This document shows, one piece after another, positions 16,857 to 26,144 of a stretch of 64,000 nucleotides of DNA. The first letter of the stretch is position 1, and each line of letters starts with the position of its first letter. Where the stretch lies: positions 186,001 through 250,000 of the forward strand of contig CALODL010000001.1 of NCBI GenBank assembly GCA_942492115.1. The letters are read 5' to 3'. The notes under the pieces were generated by a model that was given only the letters and a program-made list of their open reading frames with translations, did not search any database and was not told the DNA's origin. A program made the position numbers and the translations under genes. Source of the DNA: CALODL01 sp942492115 (lineage in GTDB: Bacteria; Planctomycetota; Phycisphaerae; UBA1845; CAIVHJ01).

Positions 16857-19800
16857 ATGGGAAAAGTATTCGTTTCAACTGCGCTGTCTGCGTTGCTCAT
16901 GGCGCTGTCCGTTGCTGCAGCGCCTCAACGCAAGACCGCTCCGCTCAAGAGCGCTTCGCGTCCTCAGCAGGCGGTGAAACTCCGCGCTGATTCCGGACCG
17001 GCAGCCTCCGCACCGGTGAAAACGGCGGGCAAGGCGCGCCCGGTTCGCGCCGAGGTCCAAAGACCGACCGCCCGTAAGCGGCGCCAGCCCAGCCGCCGAA
17101 AGGCCGATCCGGGGCGTCTGGCGGCAGGGGTCGGATGTGGCGGCACCATCATCAGTGCCGCGCCCGCTTCCGGCACCGAAGATGCGCGTCAGCCACACGG
17201 TATCGCCCCGGGGTCCGAGTCAGATCCCGCGCAGCGTCAGGGCATCGGATCCGCCACCGAACCCATTGTCATCGTCAGCGATTCGGGTCTGTCCGCAGAC
17301 TGCTTCATACTGTGCGAGACGGCAGCAGATCCTGTGCTCGGAGCCAATGGCATCTCAGAAGTGGTCGAAGACCCGCCAGGAACCTATGCCATCACACTCG
17401 ACTTTGCTATCGCACCCAATCAGTGGACGACGATCGCGCTGGACGGGTGCGGCGATGGCCCGGATTGCTACGTCGAGTATCTGTCCATGCCCGGCAATGT
17501 CGACGCCGACAACATCACCGGATCGCTCGACATCCTCAAAATCATCGATTACATCAACGGCGTCGAGCTGCCTCCTTTCGATATCTACAGCACTGACATC
17601 GATCACAGCGGCGCGGCCAACCCTGCGGACATTCTTCGCGTCATCGACCTGCTCAACGGCGCCGATGCATACACGCCCCAACTTGGCGCGGAGAAGCCCG
17701 AGAACACCTGTCCAATCATTGAGGACGGCAGCAATGACGACTGCCCCGGCGCACGCGTGCTGGCCTGTGGTGACACCGACACGATTTTCATCACCGAGGA
17801 AGGCTACACGTCAAACGAAAACGACCCGACGAGCACCTGCGAGCTCGATGCCGGTGGGCCGTTCTCGCACGATGCCTCGTGGTGGTATCGCTTTACTGCC
17901 CCCGGCAACGTCAATTCGGTGACATTCAACATGTGTGCGACCGATCCCGAAGAGGATGCTGTCTTGACCATATTTACGGCTGACAGCGTCTGCGCGAATC
18001 TCGAGGAAAAGGGCTGTGATGACGATTCATGCGTTCCGCCGGGGTCGTTCGGGCCTTCGACTTTGACCGCGACGGTCGTGCCCGGCGAAAGCTATGTTGT
18101 CTTGGTCGATCGTTACGAGGCCACGGAGTTTTCAGATGGTCCTTATGTCATGAGCGTGGAATGTTCGACCGGGGACGAGTTGGGCGCCTGCTGCATCGAT
18201 GAGGCATGTACGGATAACGTGACGCAAGTGCAGTGTATCGATGGTGGTGGTGAGTTTCAGGGTGCGGACAGCGTGTGTGCCAATGTCGAGTGCGTCGTAG
18301 ACGTGGACAACGACGAGTGCCCGGGCGCGTTACCAGTCGGTTGCGGCGATAGCGATGCGGTTCTCGCCAGCCAGTACACCCCCGGCGCCAACGACCCGAC
18401 CAGTTCATGTGAGTTGGGCAATGGCGGTCCGTTTACACACGATGCTTCATGGTGGTATGAGTTCACGGCGCCCGCGGGAGTCGCCGAACTGACTGTATCG
18501 TTGTGCGAGACCGAGGACAACGAGGACGCCGTCCTGACTATTTTCAACGCAAATAGTACATGCGCCGCTTTGGGTGAGCTTGCGTGTGATGACGATGCCT
18601 GTGTGCCGCCGCCCAACTTCGGTCCTCCCGAGGCGACCACCGCGGTCGTCGAGGGTGAGACGTACCTGATTCTGGTGGATCGCTATCAGGGCGGAACATC
18701 GACGGACGGGCCCTATGTCACGAATATCATCTGCTCGGCCGGCGGTGCAGAAGGTGCCTGCTGCGTAGCAGATGAATGTATCGACGATATTACGCAATCT
18801 TCCTGCCAGGACCTCGGCGGTCTGTACCAGGGCGAGACCACTGTGTGTGATCAGATCGAGTGCCCGATTTCGGGGAACGACGACTGCGCGGATGCCATTC
18901 CGATTACCGACGGTGAAACGGCCTTCTCCACCGAGAGTGCCACGACCGATGGCCCGTCACTACCGGCCGAGTGCGACGAGGGCTTTGGAGTCATCCTGGG
19001 CCAGGACATCTGGTTCGATTACACCGCAACCTGCACGGGTACCGCGACGTTCAGCACGTGCGATACCGCAAACTTCGATACGCGGCTTGCATTGTACAAC
19101 ACCTGCGGTGTGTGTCCGCCCATTGAACTGGTCGGCTGCAACGACGACGGCCCGAATTGTGCAGATTTCACTTCCGAATTGATCGTGGATGTCGTCGAGG
19201 GAGCGTGTTACACCTTCCGTCTGGGCGGGTTCGGGACCAACAGCGGCAGCGGGACCGTCAGGGTCTCGTGTGATGCTCCACCTGACGGCTGTGTGGACGC
19301 GACGGGTGACTGTTGCGCCGAAAACGATTCGCCCGGGTGTGATGATTCGGATTGTTGTGCGACGGTGTGCGATCGCGATCCGTTCTGCTGCCTGGTGGAT
19401 TGGGACCCCAACTGTGCGGGGCTGGCCAATGACAATTGTGCAGCGTGTGCTCCGCCGGGCGCGTGCTGCGTCGAAGGGGTCTGCTCCAACGACATGTCGT
19501 TTGACGCCTGTGCCGATCTTGGCGGATCTTTCCAGGGATCAGGCACGACGTGCGACAGTGTGACCTGCCCGGACATCGCCAACAACGAGTGTGTTGGCGC
19601 GACAGCCATGACCTGCGGCAGTACCCAGACCATCTTCATCTCAGACGGGTACACGTCGAACCTGTCGGATCCGACAAGCACGTGCGAGTTGGACGGTGGC
19701 GGCCCGTTCGCCCACGACGCGTCGTGGTGGTACGAGTTCACGGCACCCGCGGGCGTGACCGAAGTGACCGTGTCATTGTGTCAGTCCGCGGAGACTGAGG

Positions 19801-20006
19801 ATACCGTCATGACGATGTTCACGCCCGGCACGTGCGCAGCGACCCAGGAACTCATCTGTGACGACGATGCGTGTGCCATAGGGTTTTCGCCATCCGAATT
19901 CACTGCGGTCGTCGTTCCAGGGCAATCGTATATCGTCCTGGTTGATCGTTACTCCGGCGGTGAGTCGACCGATGGGCCGTACACGATCGAGTTCACCTGT
20001 CCATGA
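16857..20006 (+). CDS. Secreted repeat protein with dockerin-like domain and four beta-sandwich modules
   Basis: The 1,049-aa product starts at ATG 16857, five bases after GAGGTG. A signal peptide (FVSTALSALLMALSVAAA) is followed by a basic Pro/Ala/Lys-rich linker. Residues about 212-275 form a dockerin-like pair of calcium loops (VDADNITGSLDIL and DIDHSGAANPADIL, each followed by INGV/LNGA). Four modules start at about 292, 485, 675 and 908. Modules 1, 2 and 4 share HDASWWY.FTAP and VLVDRY-type strands; module 3 is more distant. GACC Cys-rich units (about 443, 632 and 868) separate them. This style is common in Planctomycetota exported proteins. Calcium-dependent cell-surface adhesion or carbohydrate contact is plausible, but no ligand is readable. 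It is monocistronic. Confidence 0.85.
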   Translation: MGKVFVSTALSALLMALSVAAAPQRKTAPLKSASRPQQAVKLRADSGPAASAPVKTAGKARPVRAEVQRPTARKRRQPSRRKADPGRLAAGVGCGGTIISAAPASGTEDARQPHGIAPGSESDPAQRQGIGSATEPIVIVSDSGLSADCFILCETAADPVLGANGISEVVEDPPGTYAITLDFAIAPNQWTTIALDGCGDGPDCYVEYLSMPGNVDADNITGSLDILKIIDYINGVELPPFDIYSTDIDHSGAANPADILRVIDLLNGADAYTPQLGAEKPENTCPIIEDGSNDDCPGARVLACGDTDTIFITEEGYTSNENDPTSTCELDAGGPFSHDASWWYRFTAPGNVNSVTFNMCATDPEEDAVLTIFTADSVCANLEEKGCDDDSCVPPGSFGPSTLTATVVPGESYVVLVDRYEATEFSDGPYVMSVECSTGDELGACCIDEACTDNVTQVQCIDGGGEFQGADSVCANVECVVDVDNDECPGALPVGCGDSDAVLASQYTPGANDPTSSCELGNGGPFTHDASWWYEFTAPAGVAELTVSLCETEDNEDAVLTIFNANSTCAALGELACDDDACVPPPNFGPPEATTAVVEGETYLILVDRYQGGTSTDGPYVTNIICSAGGAEGACCVADECIDDITQSSCQDLGGLYQGETTVCDQIECPISGNDDCADAIPITDGETAFSTESATTDGPSLPAECDEGFGVILGQDIWFDYTATCTGTATFSTCDTANFDTRLALYNTCGVCPPIELVGCNDDGPNCADFTSELIVDVVEGACYTFRLGGFGTNSGSGTVRVSCDAPPDGCVDATGDCCAENDSPGCDDSDCCATVCDRDPFCCLVDWDPNCAGLANDNCAACAPPGACCVEGVCSNDMSFDACADLGGSFQGSGTTCDSVTCPDIANNECVGATAMTCGSTQTIFISDGYTSNLSDPTSTCELDGGGPFAHDASWWYEFTAPAGVTEVTVSLCQSAETEDTVMTMFTPGTCAATQELICDDDACAIGFSPSEFTAVVVPGQSYIVLVDRYSGGESTDGPYTIEFTCP

Positions 20007-20413
20007 GTCGGGCGGTCAACTGTGTGAGTGAGCTGAGCGCCCTGGGAGGCGCAAGGCGTTTGAATTGAGGAAGACATGCTTCTGAGTGGTGTACGACTGA
20101 ATGAGGGCCTCATGGACCTGTTGTGCTCCAATGTGATCGATCTGTTCTGCGACAGTATTTGAGGTCCCCACCCGAAATATCATTGAACCCTGGCCGCCGT
20201 TCGGGTTACGGTAGACAAGCGCGATACATCACCAGGGTGCGCCGGCTCTGGTGAACCAGTGTTTGGAGCCGGGGCGTGGACTGCTCGACATACGAGGATC
20301 GCTGCGGCAGTTTGCTCTTCCCGGCTCCAACTATTTGATGTTCTCTCCAACGGCCGCATGCTTCGCGATAGTCTCCTCTACGCAATCGATGACGGTCCCT
20401 TACAATAGACCGC
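20007..20413. other. Intergenic region with a nested inverted repeat
   Basis: No gene is supported here. The region contains CTGGTGAACCAG (20248-20259) and a nested stem structure at 20263-20330 (listed separately). A TACAAT at 20401-20406, only seven bases before ATG 20414, would give a nearly leaderless transcript if it is a -10 box. Confidence 0.5.
20263..20330. repeat. Nested inverted repeat, possible structured RNA or cis element
   Basis: TTGGAGCCGGG at 20263-20273 pairs perfectly with CCCGGCTCCAA at 20320-20330. Inside, ACTGC pairs with GCAGT, and CTCG pairs with CGAG around a five-base loop. These nested stems could fold on either strand. It lies 84 bases before the membrane protein gene at 20414. 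Confidence 0.5.
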
Positions 20414-21364
20414 ATGGCCGGCACACCCATCCCGTTGACCAACATCACGATTGGCCACGTCAAGACCCTGAGCATCGTCCTGCTTGTTGTTGTCGCGGGC
20501 GGTGCAGCGCTGGGGGCAACGCTGTTGACCGCTTCATCGGTCGTCGGCGTCATCGTCGTCATGGTCACCGTCTTCGGGGCCCTCCTGGTCGTGCCATGGT
20601 GGTACCGCAAACAGAAGAGCGCGCGCGTCAAGACACACATCATTGAGCGGGGCGACGATCCTGTATCCGGGATCAGGGAGTACTACGCGGAACACGACAA
20701 TTTGTCCCTGGCGATCAGGTCTGAGATCAATACAGTCATTCCGGTGATGTGCGATCTGGGTATGACCGGGCACGCCCTGCGCCTGTGTCCTGAAGAGAAT
20801 CAGCACCATGTCGTACCCATGACAGTGCCCTTCGAGGCTCAACCCCTCAACGAGGCCGATCCAAATTTTTCCGACATCGCCGGTCTCGATCACGATGCGG
20901 ATGAGGATGCTGGCTGGAAGCGCATCAAGCGGAATGTCAGAATCAAAGGGGGGTGGTGGGTTGTGGCCATGTTCGGGTTCAATGTCGTCATTTACAGCTT
21001 CGAGTCCTACCGCGCGGGCCGCATCACCAACAATCTGATTCTATGGTCGGTTTTGCTGCTCATTACCCTCTTCGGGGCGGGTAAGGGGTTCGCCACTCTC
21101 ACGAGCTGGTTTGCCGTGCCTGGCGGCGTGTTCATCAGCAAAGGGAGTTGGCGCGGGCGGCCTCGCCGACTGCTGCGCTTTACGCGGGCAGATTCCGTTC
21201 TCGTGGTGTACAAATTCAATCGGCTGCAATGGGTGGCCAATGTTGGACGAGATGCCAATGTGCTGCGCGTGACCCTGACCGCTCAGGAGGTCCAGTTTCT
21301 CCTCCAGGCCTGGTTTAGCCCGCTCGTGCCGCCCGATGTCGAGGATGTGGAGAGCTTGATCTGA
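20414..21364 (+). CDS. Membrane protein of unknown function
   Basis: The product is 316 aa from ATG 20414; no clear Shine-Dalgarno is visible, consistent with a short or absent leader. Hydrophobic segments lie at about 18-63 (two close spans), 183-200 and 208-228. A soluble domain of about 115 residues separates the two membrane hairpins. The C-terminal part (about 240-316), with KGSWRGRPRRLLRF and a short strand pattern, resembles a PH-like or YcxB-type C-terminal domain, but I cannot confirm it by eye. No neighbour helps with function. Confidence 0.65.
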   Translation: MAGTPIPLTNITIGHVKTLSIVLLVVVAGGAALGATLLTASSVVGVIVVMVTVFGALLVVPWWYRKQKSARVKTHIIERGDDPVSGIREYYAEHDNLSLAIRSEINTVIPVMCDLGMTGHALRLCPEENQHHVVPMTVPFEAQPLNEADPNFSDIAGLDHDADEDAGWKRIKRNVRIKGGWWVVAMFGFNVVIYSFESYRAGRITNNLILWSVLLLITLFGAGKGFATLTSWFAVPGGVFISKGSWRGRPRRLLRFTRADSVLVVYKFNRLQWVANVGRDANVLRVTLTAQEVQFLLQAWFSPLVPPDVEDVESLI

Positions 21365-21842
21365 GGGCTCGTCCTGCGTGGTGGGGGTGCGCCGCGGACG
21401 GGCGCCGGCTCAGGTATACGTGACGGCTCTATCAAGTGCGCCGCCGACGAACAGCCCGGGCCCGAAACCGCCTTGGCGTCATCCTTTAAGCGTAGCCGGT
21501 TGGGCGACCTGGCCGCAGCCTGGCAAGAACTGCGGAACCCGCCCCCGGTTGTGAGGTTAATAGAGTTATGTTCCTGTCTCGGTTTCTGCTCCGCGAGACG
21601 GTGGGCCGAGGTGCAGACGGTCGAAGGGCTCATTGGGTGACGCCGCGGCGTTCGATGCCGAGCGGAGTGAATCGAGGCAATTTCCGGATTGGGTGCCGAA
21701 TCCAGAGTGCCTCATGCGTGAGTGACAGGACAGCCCGGTCGGGACCGTCTCTCACGCATACGGCTTCCGGGCTCCACAACCCCATCTCAGATGCAGCAGT
21801 AGCGGCCCGCCTGCGGGCGTCCGGCCCAAATGGAGACACGAC
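21365..21842. other. Intergenic region upstream of the S41 peptidase gene
   Basis: No gene is supported in these 478 bases. The main structure is the inverted repeat at 21714-21759 (listed separately). Short frames here have no family features. Confidence 0.5.
21714..21759. repeat. 9-bp inverted repeat with inner hairpin
   Basis: ATGCGTGAG at 21714-21722 is exactly complementary to CTCACGCAT at 21751-21759. The 28-base interval contains a small CCC-GGTC-GGG hairpin. It lies 84 bases upstream of the S41 peptidase start and could be an operator or leader hairpin. Confidence 0.6.
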
Positions 21843-23204
21843 ATGATCAGACTATCGGCCGTTGCCGTGGCCTGGACCACGGTTTTCACTTGTGCGCACA
21901 TCGTGTGGGCCGACGGTCTGGCTTTGCCCGACAGTCCGGCCGGTCAGTGTGCCAGTGCCTATGTGGCCGCATTCAACAGCGGTGACGTCGATACATTTCG
22001 GCAGTTCGAGAGCACGCGGCGTGCGGCTGCGGCGCTCAAGCGGCGGTCAGTCGATGATCGCGTGGCGCTGTATCGCGAATTGTACAAACAATATGGTCGG
22101 TTGAATCCCCGGCGCATCGTGGACAGCAGTACGGACAGTCTTGTGCTGGCCGCCGACTCTCAACATGGCGGGTTGTTGTATCTGGATTTTGCAATCGAGA
22201 GTTCCGCACCCCACAGACTGGTCGGTGTTCGCATCGAGGGCCCAATCGATTCCACACGCGCTGCGCGCTATGAGAAGCCACTCGACGACAGCATGCGCGC
22301 CCGGGTCATCGAGCGTGCAGCAGCGGAGCTCGAGCGCAGCTATGTCTTCGAAGAGGTCGGCAAGAAAATGGCCGCAGATGTGCGCAAGCGGCTGGCTTCC
22401 GGTCAATATGACGCGCTGGCCAATCCATATGCTTTTGCGCGAAGACTGACTGCGGATTTGCGGGCACTGTGTCATGACAAACACTTGCGGGTCACCCCCC
22501 GCGCCCCGATCGAGCGCGCTGCGGGGCATGCTCCGACAGGTCCCCGGGCCGCGGCGGCCGACAATTATGGCTTCGCCCGTGCCGAGGTGCTTGCGGGCAA
22601 CGTCGGATACATCAAGTTCAATGGATTCTCCGGCACCCCGGATGCTCAGCCAACCGCAGCGGCGGCACTGGCTTTCGTCAAAGAAACGGATGCGCTGATC
22701 TTCGACGTGCGCAACAACGGCGGAGGGTCCCCGAACATGATCGTCTTCTTGTCGGGCTATCTCTTCGATGAACCCGTGCATCTCAACAGTTTCCACAACC
22801 GTTCGGAGGGAACGGTGCGTGACACCTACAGTGCCGCAGAAGTTCCCGGGCAGCGCTACGGGGCCAGGAAGCCGGTCTATGTGCTGACCAGTGGCTACAC
22901 CTTTTCGGCTGCGGAGGAATTCACGTACAATCTCAAGCATCTTGGCCGGGCGACGATCGTAGGGGAGACCACGGGCGGAGGTGCTCATCCGGTGACGCGC
23001 TATTCGATCAACAAGTATTTCGCCATGTCTGTACCCTATGCCCGCGCCGTTAATCCCGTGACCCAGACCAACTGGGAAGGCGTGGGGGTCAAGCCACATG
23101 TTGAAATCTCATCCGAGCGCGCACTCGACCGCGCCCATGAGTTGGCGCTGTCAGCAATCAAGAAAAACAAGACGGGGGCTGCCGCTGCGTCCAGGGTGCC
23201 GTAA
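21843..23204 (+). CDS. Exported S41-family (C-terminal processing/IRBP-like) peptidase
   Basis: The 453-aa product starts at ATG 21843, after a GGAGA, with a signal peptide ending near CAHIVWADG. Residues about 30-140 form an N-terminal domain resembling a DUF/NTF2-like region seen in similar peptidases. The S41 domain follows: FDVRNNGGGSPNM (about 293-305) and the catalytic Ser355 in YTFSAAEEF. Unlike CtpA it has no obvious PDZ domain, as in the retinoid-binding/IRBP-like branch. It should act in the periplasm or outside the cell on unknown peptides. The next gene, 53 bases downstream, encodes a LolA-like protein and may share its transcript. Confidence 0.85.
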   Translation: MIRLSAVAVAWTTVFTCAHIVWADGLALPDSPAGQCASAYVAAFNSGDVDTFRQFESTRRAAAALKRRSVDDRVALYRELYKQYGRLNPRRIVDSSTDSLVLAADSQHGGLLYLDFAIESSAPHRLVGVRIEGPIDSTRAARYEKPLDDSMRARVIERAAAELERSYVFEEVGKKMAADVRKRLASGQYDALANPYAFARRLTADLRALCHDKHLRVTPRAPIERAAGHAPTGPRAAAADNYGFARAEVLAGNVGYIKFNGFSGTPDAQPTAAAALAFVKETDALIFDVRNNGGGSPNMIVFLSGYLFDEPVHLNSFHNRSEGTVRDTYSAAEVPGQRYGARKPVYVLTSGYTFSAAEEFTYNLKHLGRATIVGETTGGGAHPVTRYSINKYFAMSVPYARAVNPVTQTNWEGVGVKPHVEISSERALDRAHELALSAIKKNKTGAAAASRVP

Positions 23205-23257
23205 CGTGCTGCCCCCATACACCCACTGGCGTTGTGATCTTCAAAGGAGCGCGATCC

Positions 23258-23983
23258 ATGACACGAATGCTGAGTATTGTAACCCTGCTGGCGTTGCCGG
23301 CGTTGGTGAATGCGGAGGACATGACAGACGCGACCGAGATTCTGAGGAAGGTCGACGCCGCGTCCCTCAAGGTCAAGTCGGCGACCTATCACGTTACGTT
23401 CGAAGGAACGGGCGATCTTGCGGCACGCGCCGGCAAATTCAGTGGCACGTATACGATCGAGGGCTGGGCCGAGAGTGGGCCCAAGCGGTGGTTCGCCAAG
23501 GTGGAAGGAACGATGCCTGGCTCGACTGACGTGCTCAAATTCGAAGCGGGCGGTAACGGTGAGAGTTATTTCCTCATCGACCACCAGAAGAAGAAAGCCT
23601 ACGAGGACATGGACCCGGAGGTGCTGGGTTCGGTCAGCCGAATCTTCATGGCCGGCCTCGTGTCCGAGTTCGTGCATCCGACCCCATTCACTCAGGAAAT
23701 CGAAGGGGACAAGCGTGAACTCAAGGGTACGAAGGTAGTCAACAAAGAGCCATGCTACGAGATTCACGTCATCTACGCCGGCGGAATGGGCGAAGCAATA
23801 TGGGGCTTTTCCAAAGCAGATTTTCTGCCGCGCTCACGCCTCGATGTGTTCAAACGTGAAGGCATGGATGGTGGACAGAGCAAGGTCCTTTCAGAGCTGA
23901 AGATCGATCCCAAGCTCGATGACATGATGTTCAAGCTCCAGTTACCAGAGGGTTACGAGAAGATCGACGACTTTGCTCCGTAA
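23258..23983 (+). CDS. Exported LolA/outer membrane lipoprotein-sorting-like protein
   Basis: The 241-aa product starts at ATG 23258, with AGGAG eight bases upstream; an earlier in-frame start at 23234 would put the Shine-Dalgarno inside the gene. A signal peptide ends near LPALVNA. The mature chain is a repeating beta-strand pattern with conserved-looking FEGTGDLAARAGKFSG and MFKLQLPEGYEKID, like proteins of the LolA/LolB-like fold that carry lipid-linked cargo. The family match is by pattern only, so a general lipid-binding periplasmic role is a guess. It follows the S41 peptidase by 53 bases and ends at a strong terminator. Confidence 0.65.
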   Translation: MTRMLSIVTLLALPALVNAEDMTDATEILRKVDAASLKVKSATYHVTFEGTGDLAARAGKFSGTYTIEGWAESGPKRWFAKVEGTMPGSTDVLKFEAGGNGESYFLIDHQKKKAYEDMDPEVLGSVSRIFMAGLVSEFVHPTPFTQEIEGDKRELKGTKVVNKEPCYEIHVIYAGGMGEAIWGFSKADFLPRSRLDVFKREGMDGGQSKVLSELKIDPKLDDMMFKLQLPEGYEKIDDFAP

Positions 23984-24003
23984 GGCACCGGACGCCAGAC
24001 AGC

Positions 24004-24043
24004 AGCGGGCAGCCTGCCACAACGGGCTGTCCGCTCTTTTTTT
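24004..24043 (+). terminator. Rho-independent terminator after the LolA-like gene
   Basis: AGCGGGCAGCC pairs with GGGCTGTCCGCT around a nine-base loop, with one mismatch, and is followed by seven T at 24037-24043. It starts 20 bases after the stop codon at 23983. Confidence 0.85.
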
Positions 24044-24100
24044 GGATTCTTCACGACATTCCGGGATGGGCCTCCGCACATGATCCTTGTTGACGTACAC

Positions 24101-24286
24101 GTGACGGAGGGTTCGAGGCATGGGCCGCTGCGGGGGACAGCGGTCGGTGAAGCCCGTTCAGCGGAATCGGTCCGCTTGACAATCGTGCATGAGATCAGCA
24201 GTCCCGCTCTCATGGTCCCCCGTATCATGAAGGCTCGCTGACCGTTCTCTCCCCCGCAGCGGCAGAGACTTCGTGCCCTCCGTCAC
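24101..24286. repeat. Long imperfect inverted-repeat element (about 186 bp)
   Basis: GTGACGGAGGG at 24101-24111 is exactly complementary to CCCTCCGTCAC at 24276-24286. Inside each arm the identity resumes: GCCGCTGCGGGGGA at 24124-24137 matches the complement of TCCCCCGCAGCGGC at 24250-24263, and CGGTC is also shared. The centre carries a 7-bp stem, CATGAGA (24188-24194) with TCTCATG (24208-24214). The whole could form one long cruciform or RNA hairpin. MITE-like element, structured RNA and regulatory site are all possible. Confidence 0.7.
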
Positions 24287-24424
24287 GAGAGCAATCACTC
24301 CGAGCACACATCCCGGAGACTCCGTGAAGCAACTTCGGTACGCACCTCGAGGGCACGGTGCCGGGGTGCGTGTGGTAGGATGGCTGCGCTGTCCTGATGA
24401 CGCGTGCACGATATGAGGTGTGTG

Positions 24425-24961
24425 ATGAAAATGATTATCGAACAGGCCCATAAGACGAATCAGCTGATCCGGGTGTATCGGGACAGTTTGGAAGACGGTT
24501 GGATCAGCGGTTACGTGGCTGCGTGCGGCGAGGAGTTCTTCGTCATGGAACAGGTCACGGAAGAAGTACGGTTCGATGGATGGATCAGCCTGCGGTATAT
24601 CGACGTCAGTTCGTGTGATATGCCAGACCCCCATGCCGCGTTCGTCGAAAAGGCCCTGAAGATTCGGGGCGCGTCGCGACGTGCGTGTCCTGTGAATGAT
24701 GCGTTGCCCCTGTCCGGCTTGCTGCAGGCTGCAGGGCAGCACTGTGCGGCGCTGACCATCCATGCGGAGGAAGTCGATGCCGACGTGTGTTACATCGGGC
24801 GCTGTGATTCCGTGACTCCGGGGGAGCTGGTGTTGCGACCGACCTTGACCCCGGATGGCGAATGGGATGATGAAGCCGAAGTGTTTCTGCTCAGCGATAT
24901 CACGCGTGTTGACTTCGGTGGCAGCTACGAGGATGCCCTGGTGATCGTCGCCAACAGCTGA
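24425..24961 (+). CDS. Cytoplasmic protein of unknown function
   Basis: The 178-aa product starts at ATG 24425, four bases after GAGGTG. A GTG at 24404 in the same frame has no Shine-Dalgarno. There is no signal peptide or membrane segment. The composition is mixed and acidic, with IRVYRDSLEDGWISGYVAACGEEFF near the start (split by a predicted turn) and DITRVDFGGSYEDAL near the end. Two related beta-rich halves (about 10-65 and 115-170), each ending in a strand with D-I/Y-I-D-V or D-I-T-R-V-D-F, suggest an internal duplication of a small Sm-like or barrel unit. That is a pattern guess only. I do not recognise a family. Confidence 0.65.
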   Translation: MKMIIEQAHKTNQLIRVYRDSLEDGWISGYVAACGEEFFVMEQVTEEVRFDGWISLRYIDVSSCDMPDPHAAFVEKALKIRGASRRACPVNDALPLSGLLQAAGQHCAALTIHAEEVDADVCYIGRCDSVTPGELVLRPTLTPDGEWDDEAEVFLLSDITRVDFGGSYEDALVIVANS

Positions 24962-25088
24962 CTGCTCCAAGCCCCTGGATCAACACCAGGTAACGTATGA
25001 CGTTCATGACATTCTCCTGCTCGCCTCGGATGACGATCATACCATTTCGAACGAGTTGTATGAATCGATTCAGGCCCAATCCGGCGGG

Positions 25089-26144
25089 CTAGCGCCTGCG
25101 CTTGTAGAGTCTCCGAATGTCCCGATGCATGGCCTTGGTTCGCGCCTTGTCCTCCTGCCGGGCACGGACGTCCTGCTTGCGCTCCAGGTGCTGGATCTCC
25201 CTGTGCATCTTGTGGTAGTTGTTCAGGCGTGCCTGATCGAGATCGCCTGCTGTGGCCGCCGCGGTGACCGCGCAACCCGGCTCATGGGTGTGCGTGCAGT
25301 CGGCAAAGCGGCAGTCTCGTGCAATGGACTCGACGTCAGTGAACGTCGCGTTAACGCTGTTCTCGTCGGCCCACAGTTGCAGTTCGCGCATACCTGGGGT
25401 ATCGATGATCACGCCTCCACCAGGCATGAGGAAGAGCTCTCGACGGGTTGTCGTGTGTCGGCCTCGGTCATCGCCGGTGCGCACACCGTCCGTCAGTTGA
25501 CGGGTATCACCGAGCAGGGCGTTGATCAGTGTCGATTTTCCAACGCCTGATGATCCGACGACGGCGACGGTCATGCCCGGCTGCACGTAAGGCGTCAGGT
25601 CATGATGTCTGTCGAGTTCCGTGGCGCTGAGGGCGTGCACGGGGACTCCGCAGGCGATGGCTTCGATCTCAGCCAGGCGTTCTGCGGTGGTGGCACAGAT
25701 ATCCGCTTTGTTGAGCACGATGACCGGACTGGCCCCGCTGTTGTGTGCCAGTGTCAGGTAGCGCTCGATCCGCCGTGGATTGAAATCACCGTCAAGGCCA
25801 CTCATCAGCAGTAACCAGTCGACATTGGCGGCAATAGTCTGCTGAGTCGTGATCGTTCCGGCATTCTTGCGCGCGAACACACTCGTGCGCGGCAAGAGCG
25901 CCTGGATAACAACCGGATCATCGCGCACGTCCACGGCAACCCAGTCACCGACAGCAATATCCACTGTTGCCCGATCGTAGCGCAGTCTGCCGGCGATGAC
26001 TGCCCGGCGCATGCCGGCGGAGGTCCATACCATGTAACCGGCGCGGTCCTGCCGCGCCACCCGCGCGGGATCCAATCCGCGGCGGTCATAATCGTCAAAA
26101 GATTGTTCGCGTTCTACAGTCCATCCAAGTTCAGGAAGAGACAA
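25089..26144 (-). CDS. rsgA: Ribosome small-subunit-dependent GTPase A (circularly permuted)
   Basis: RsgA (YjeQ) helps mature the 30S subunit and releases itself on GTP hydrolysis. GTPase motifs appear in the permuted order typical of the family: NKAD (about 145-148), then GSSGVGKST (about 197-205), then DTPG (about 248-251). A C-terminal zinc knuckle follows, with Cys278, Cys283, His285 or His287 and Cys291, then a basic helical tail. An OB-fold domain precedes the GTPase. I use TTG 26144, which has GGAG eight bases upstream and gives 351 aa, the usual length. The frame is open 31 codons further to another TTG at 26237, but those residues have no family match. Confidence 0.95.
   Translation of the reverse strand: MSLPELGWTVEREQSFDDYDRRGLDPARVARQDRAGYMVWTSAGMRRAVIAGRLRYDRATVDIAVGDWVAVDVRDDPVVIQALLPRTSVFARKNAGTITTQQTIAANVDWLLLMSGLDGDFNPRRIERYLTLAHNSGASPVIVLNKADICATTAERLAEIEAIACGVPVHALSATELDRHHDLTPYVQPGMTVAVVGSSGVGKSTLINALLGDTRQLTDGVRTGDDRGRHTTTRRELFLMPGGGVIIDTPGMRELQLWADENSVNATFTDVESIARDCRFADCTHTHEPGCAVTAAATAGDLDQARLNNYHKMHREIQHLERKQDVRARQEDKARTKAMHRDIRRLYKRRR

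Larger units (their letters stand above)
23984..24424. other. Intergenic region with terminator and long inverted-repeat element
   Basis: These 441 bases hold no supported gene. They contain the terminator at 24004-24043 and the inverted-repeat element at 24101-24286, both listed separately. Confidence 0.6.
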
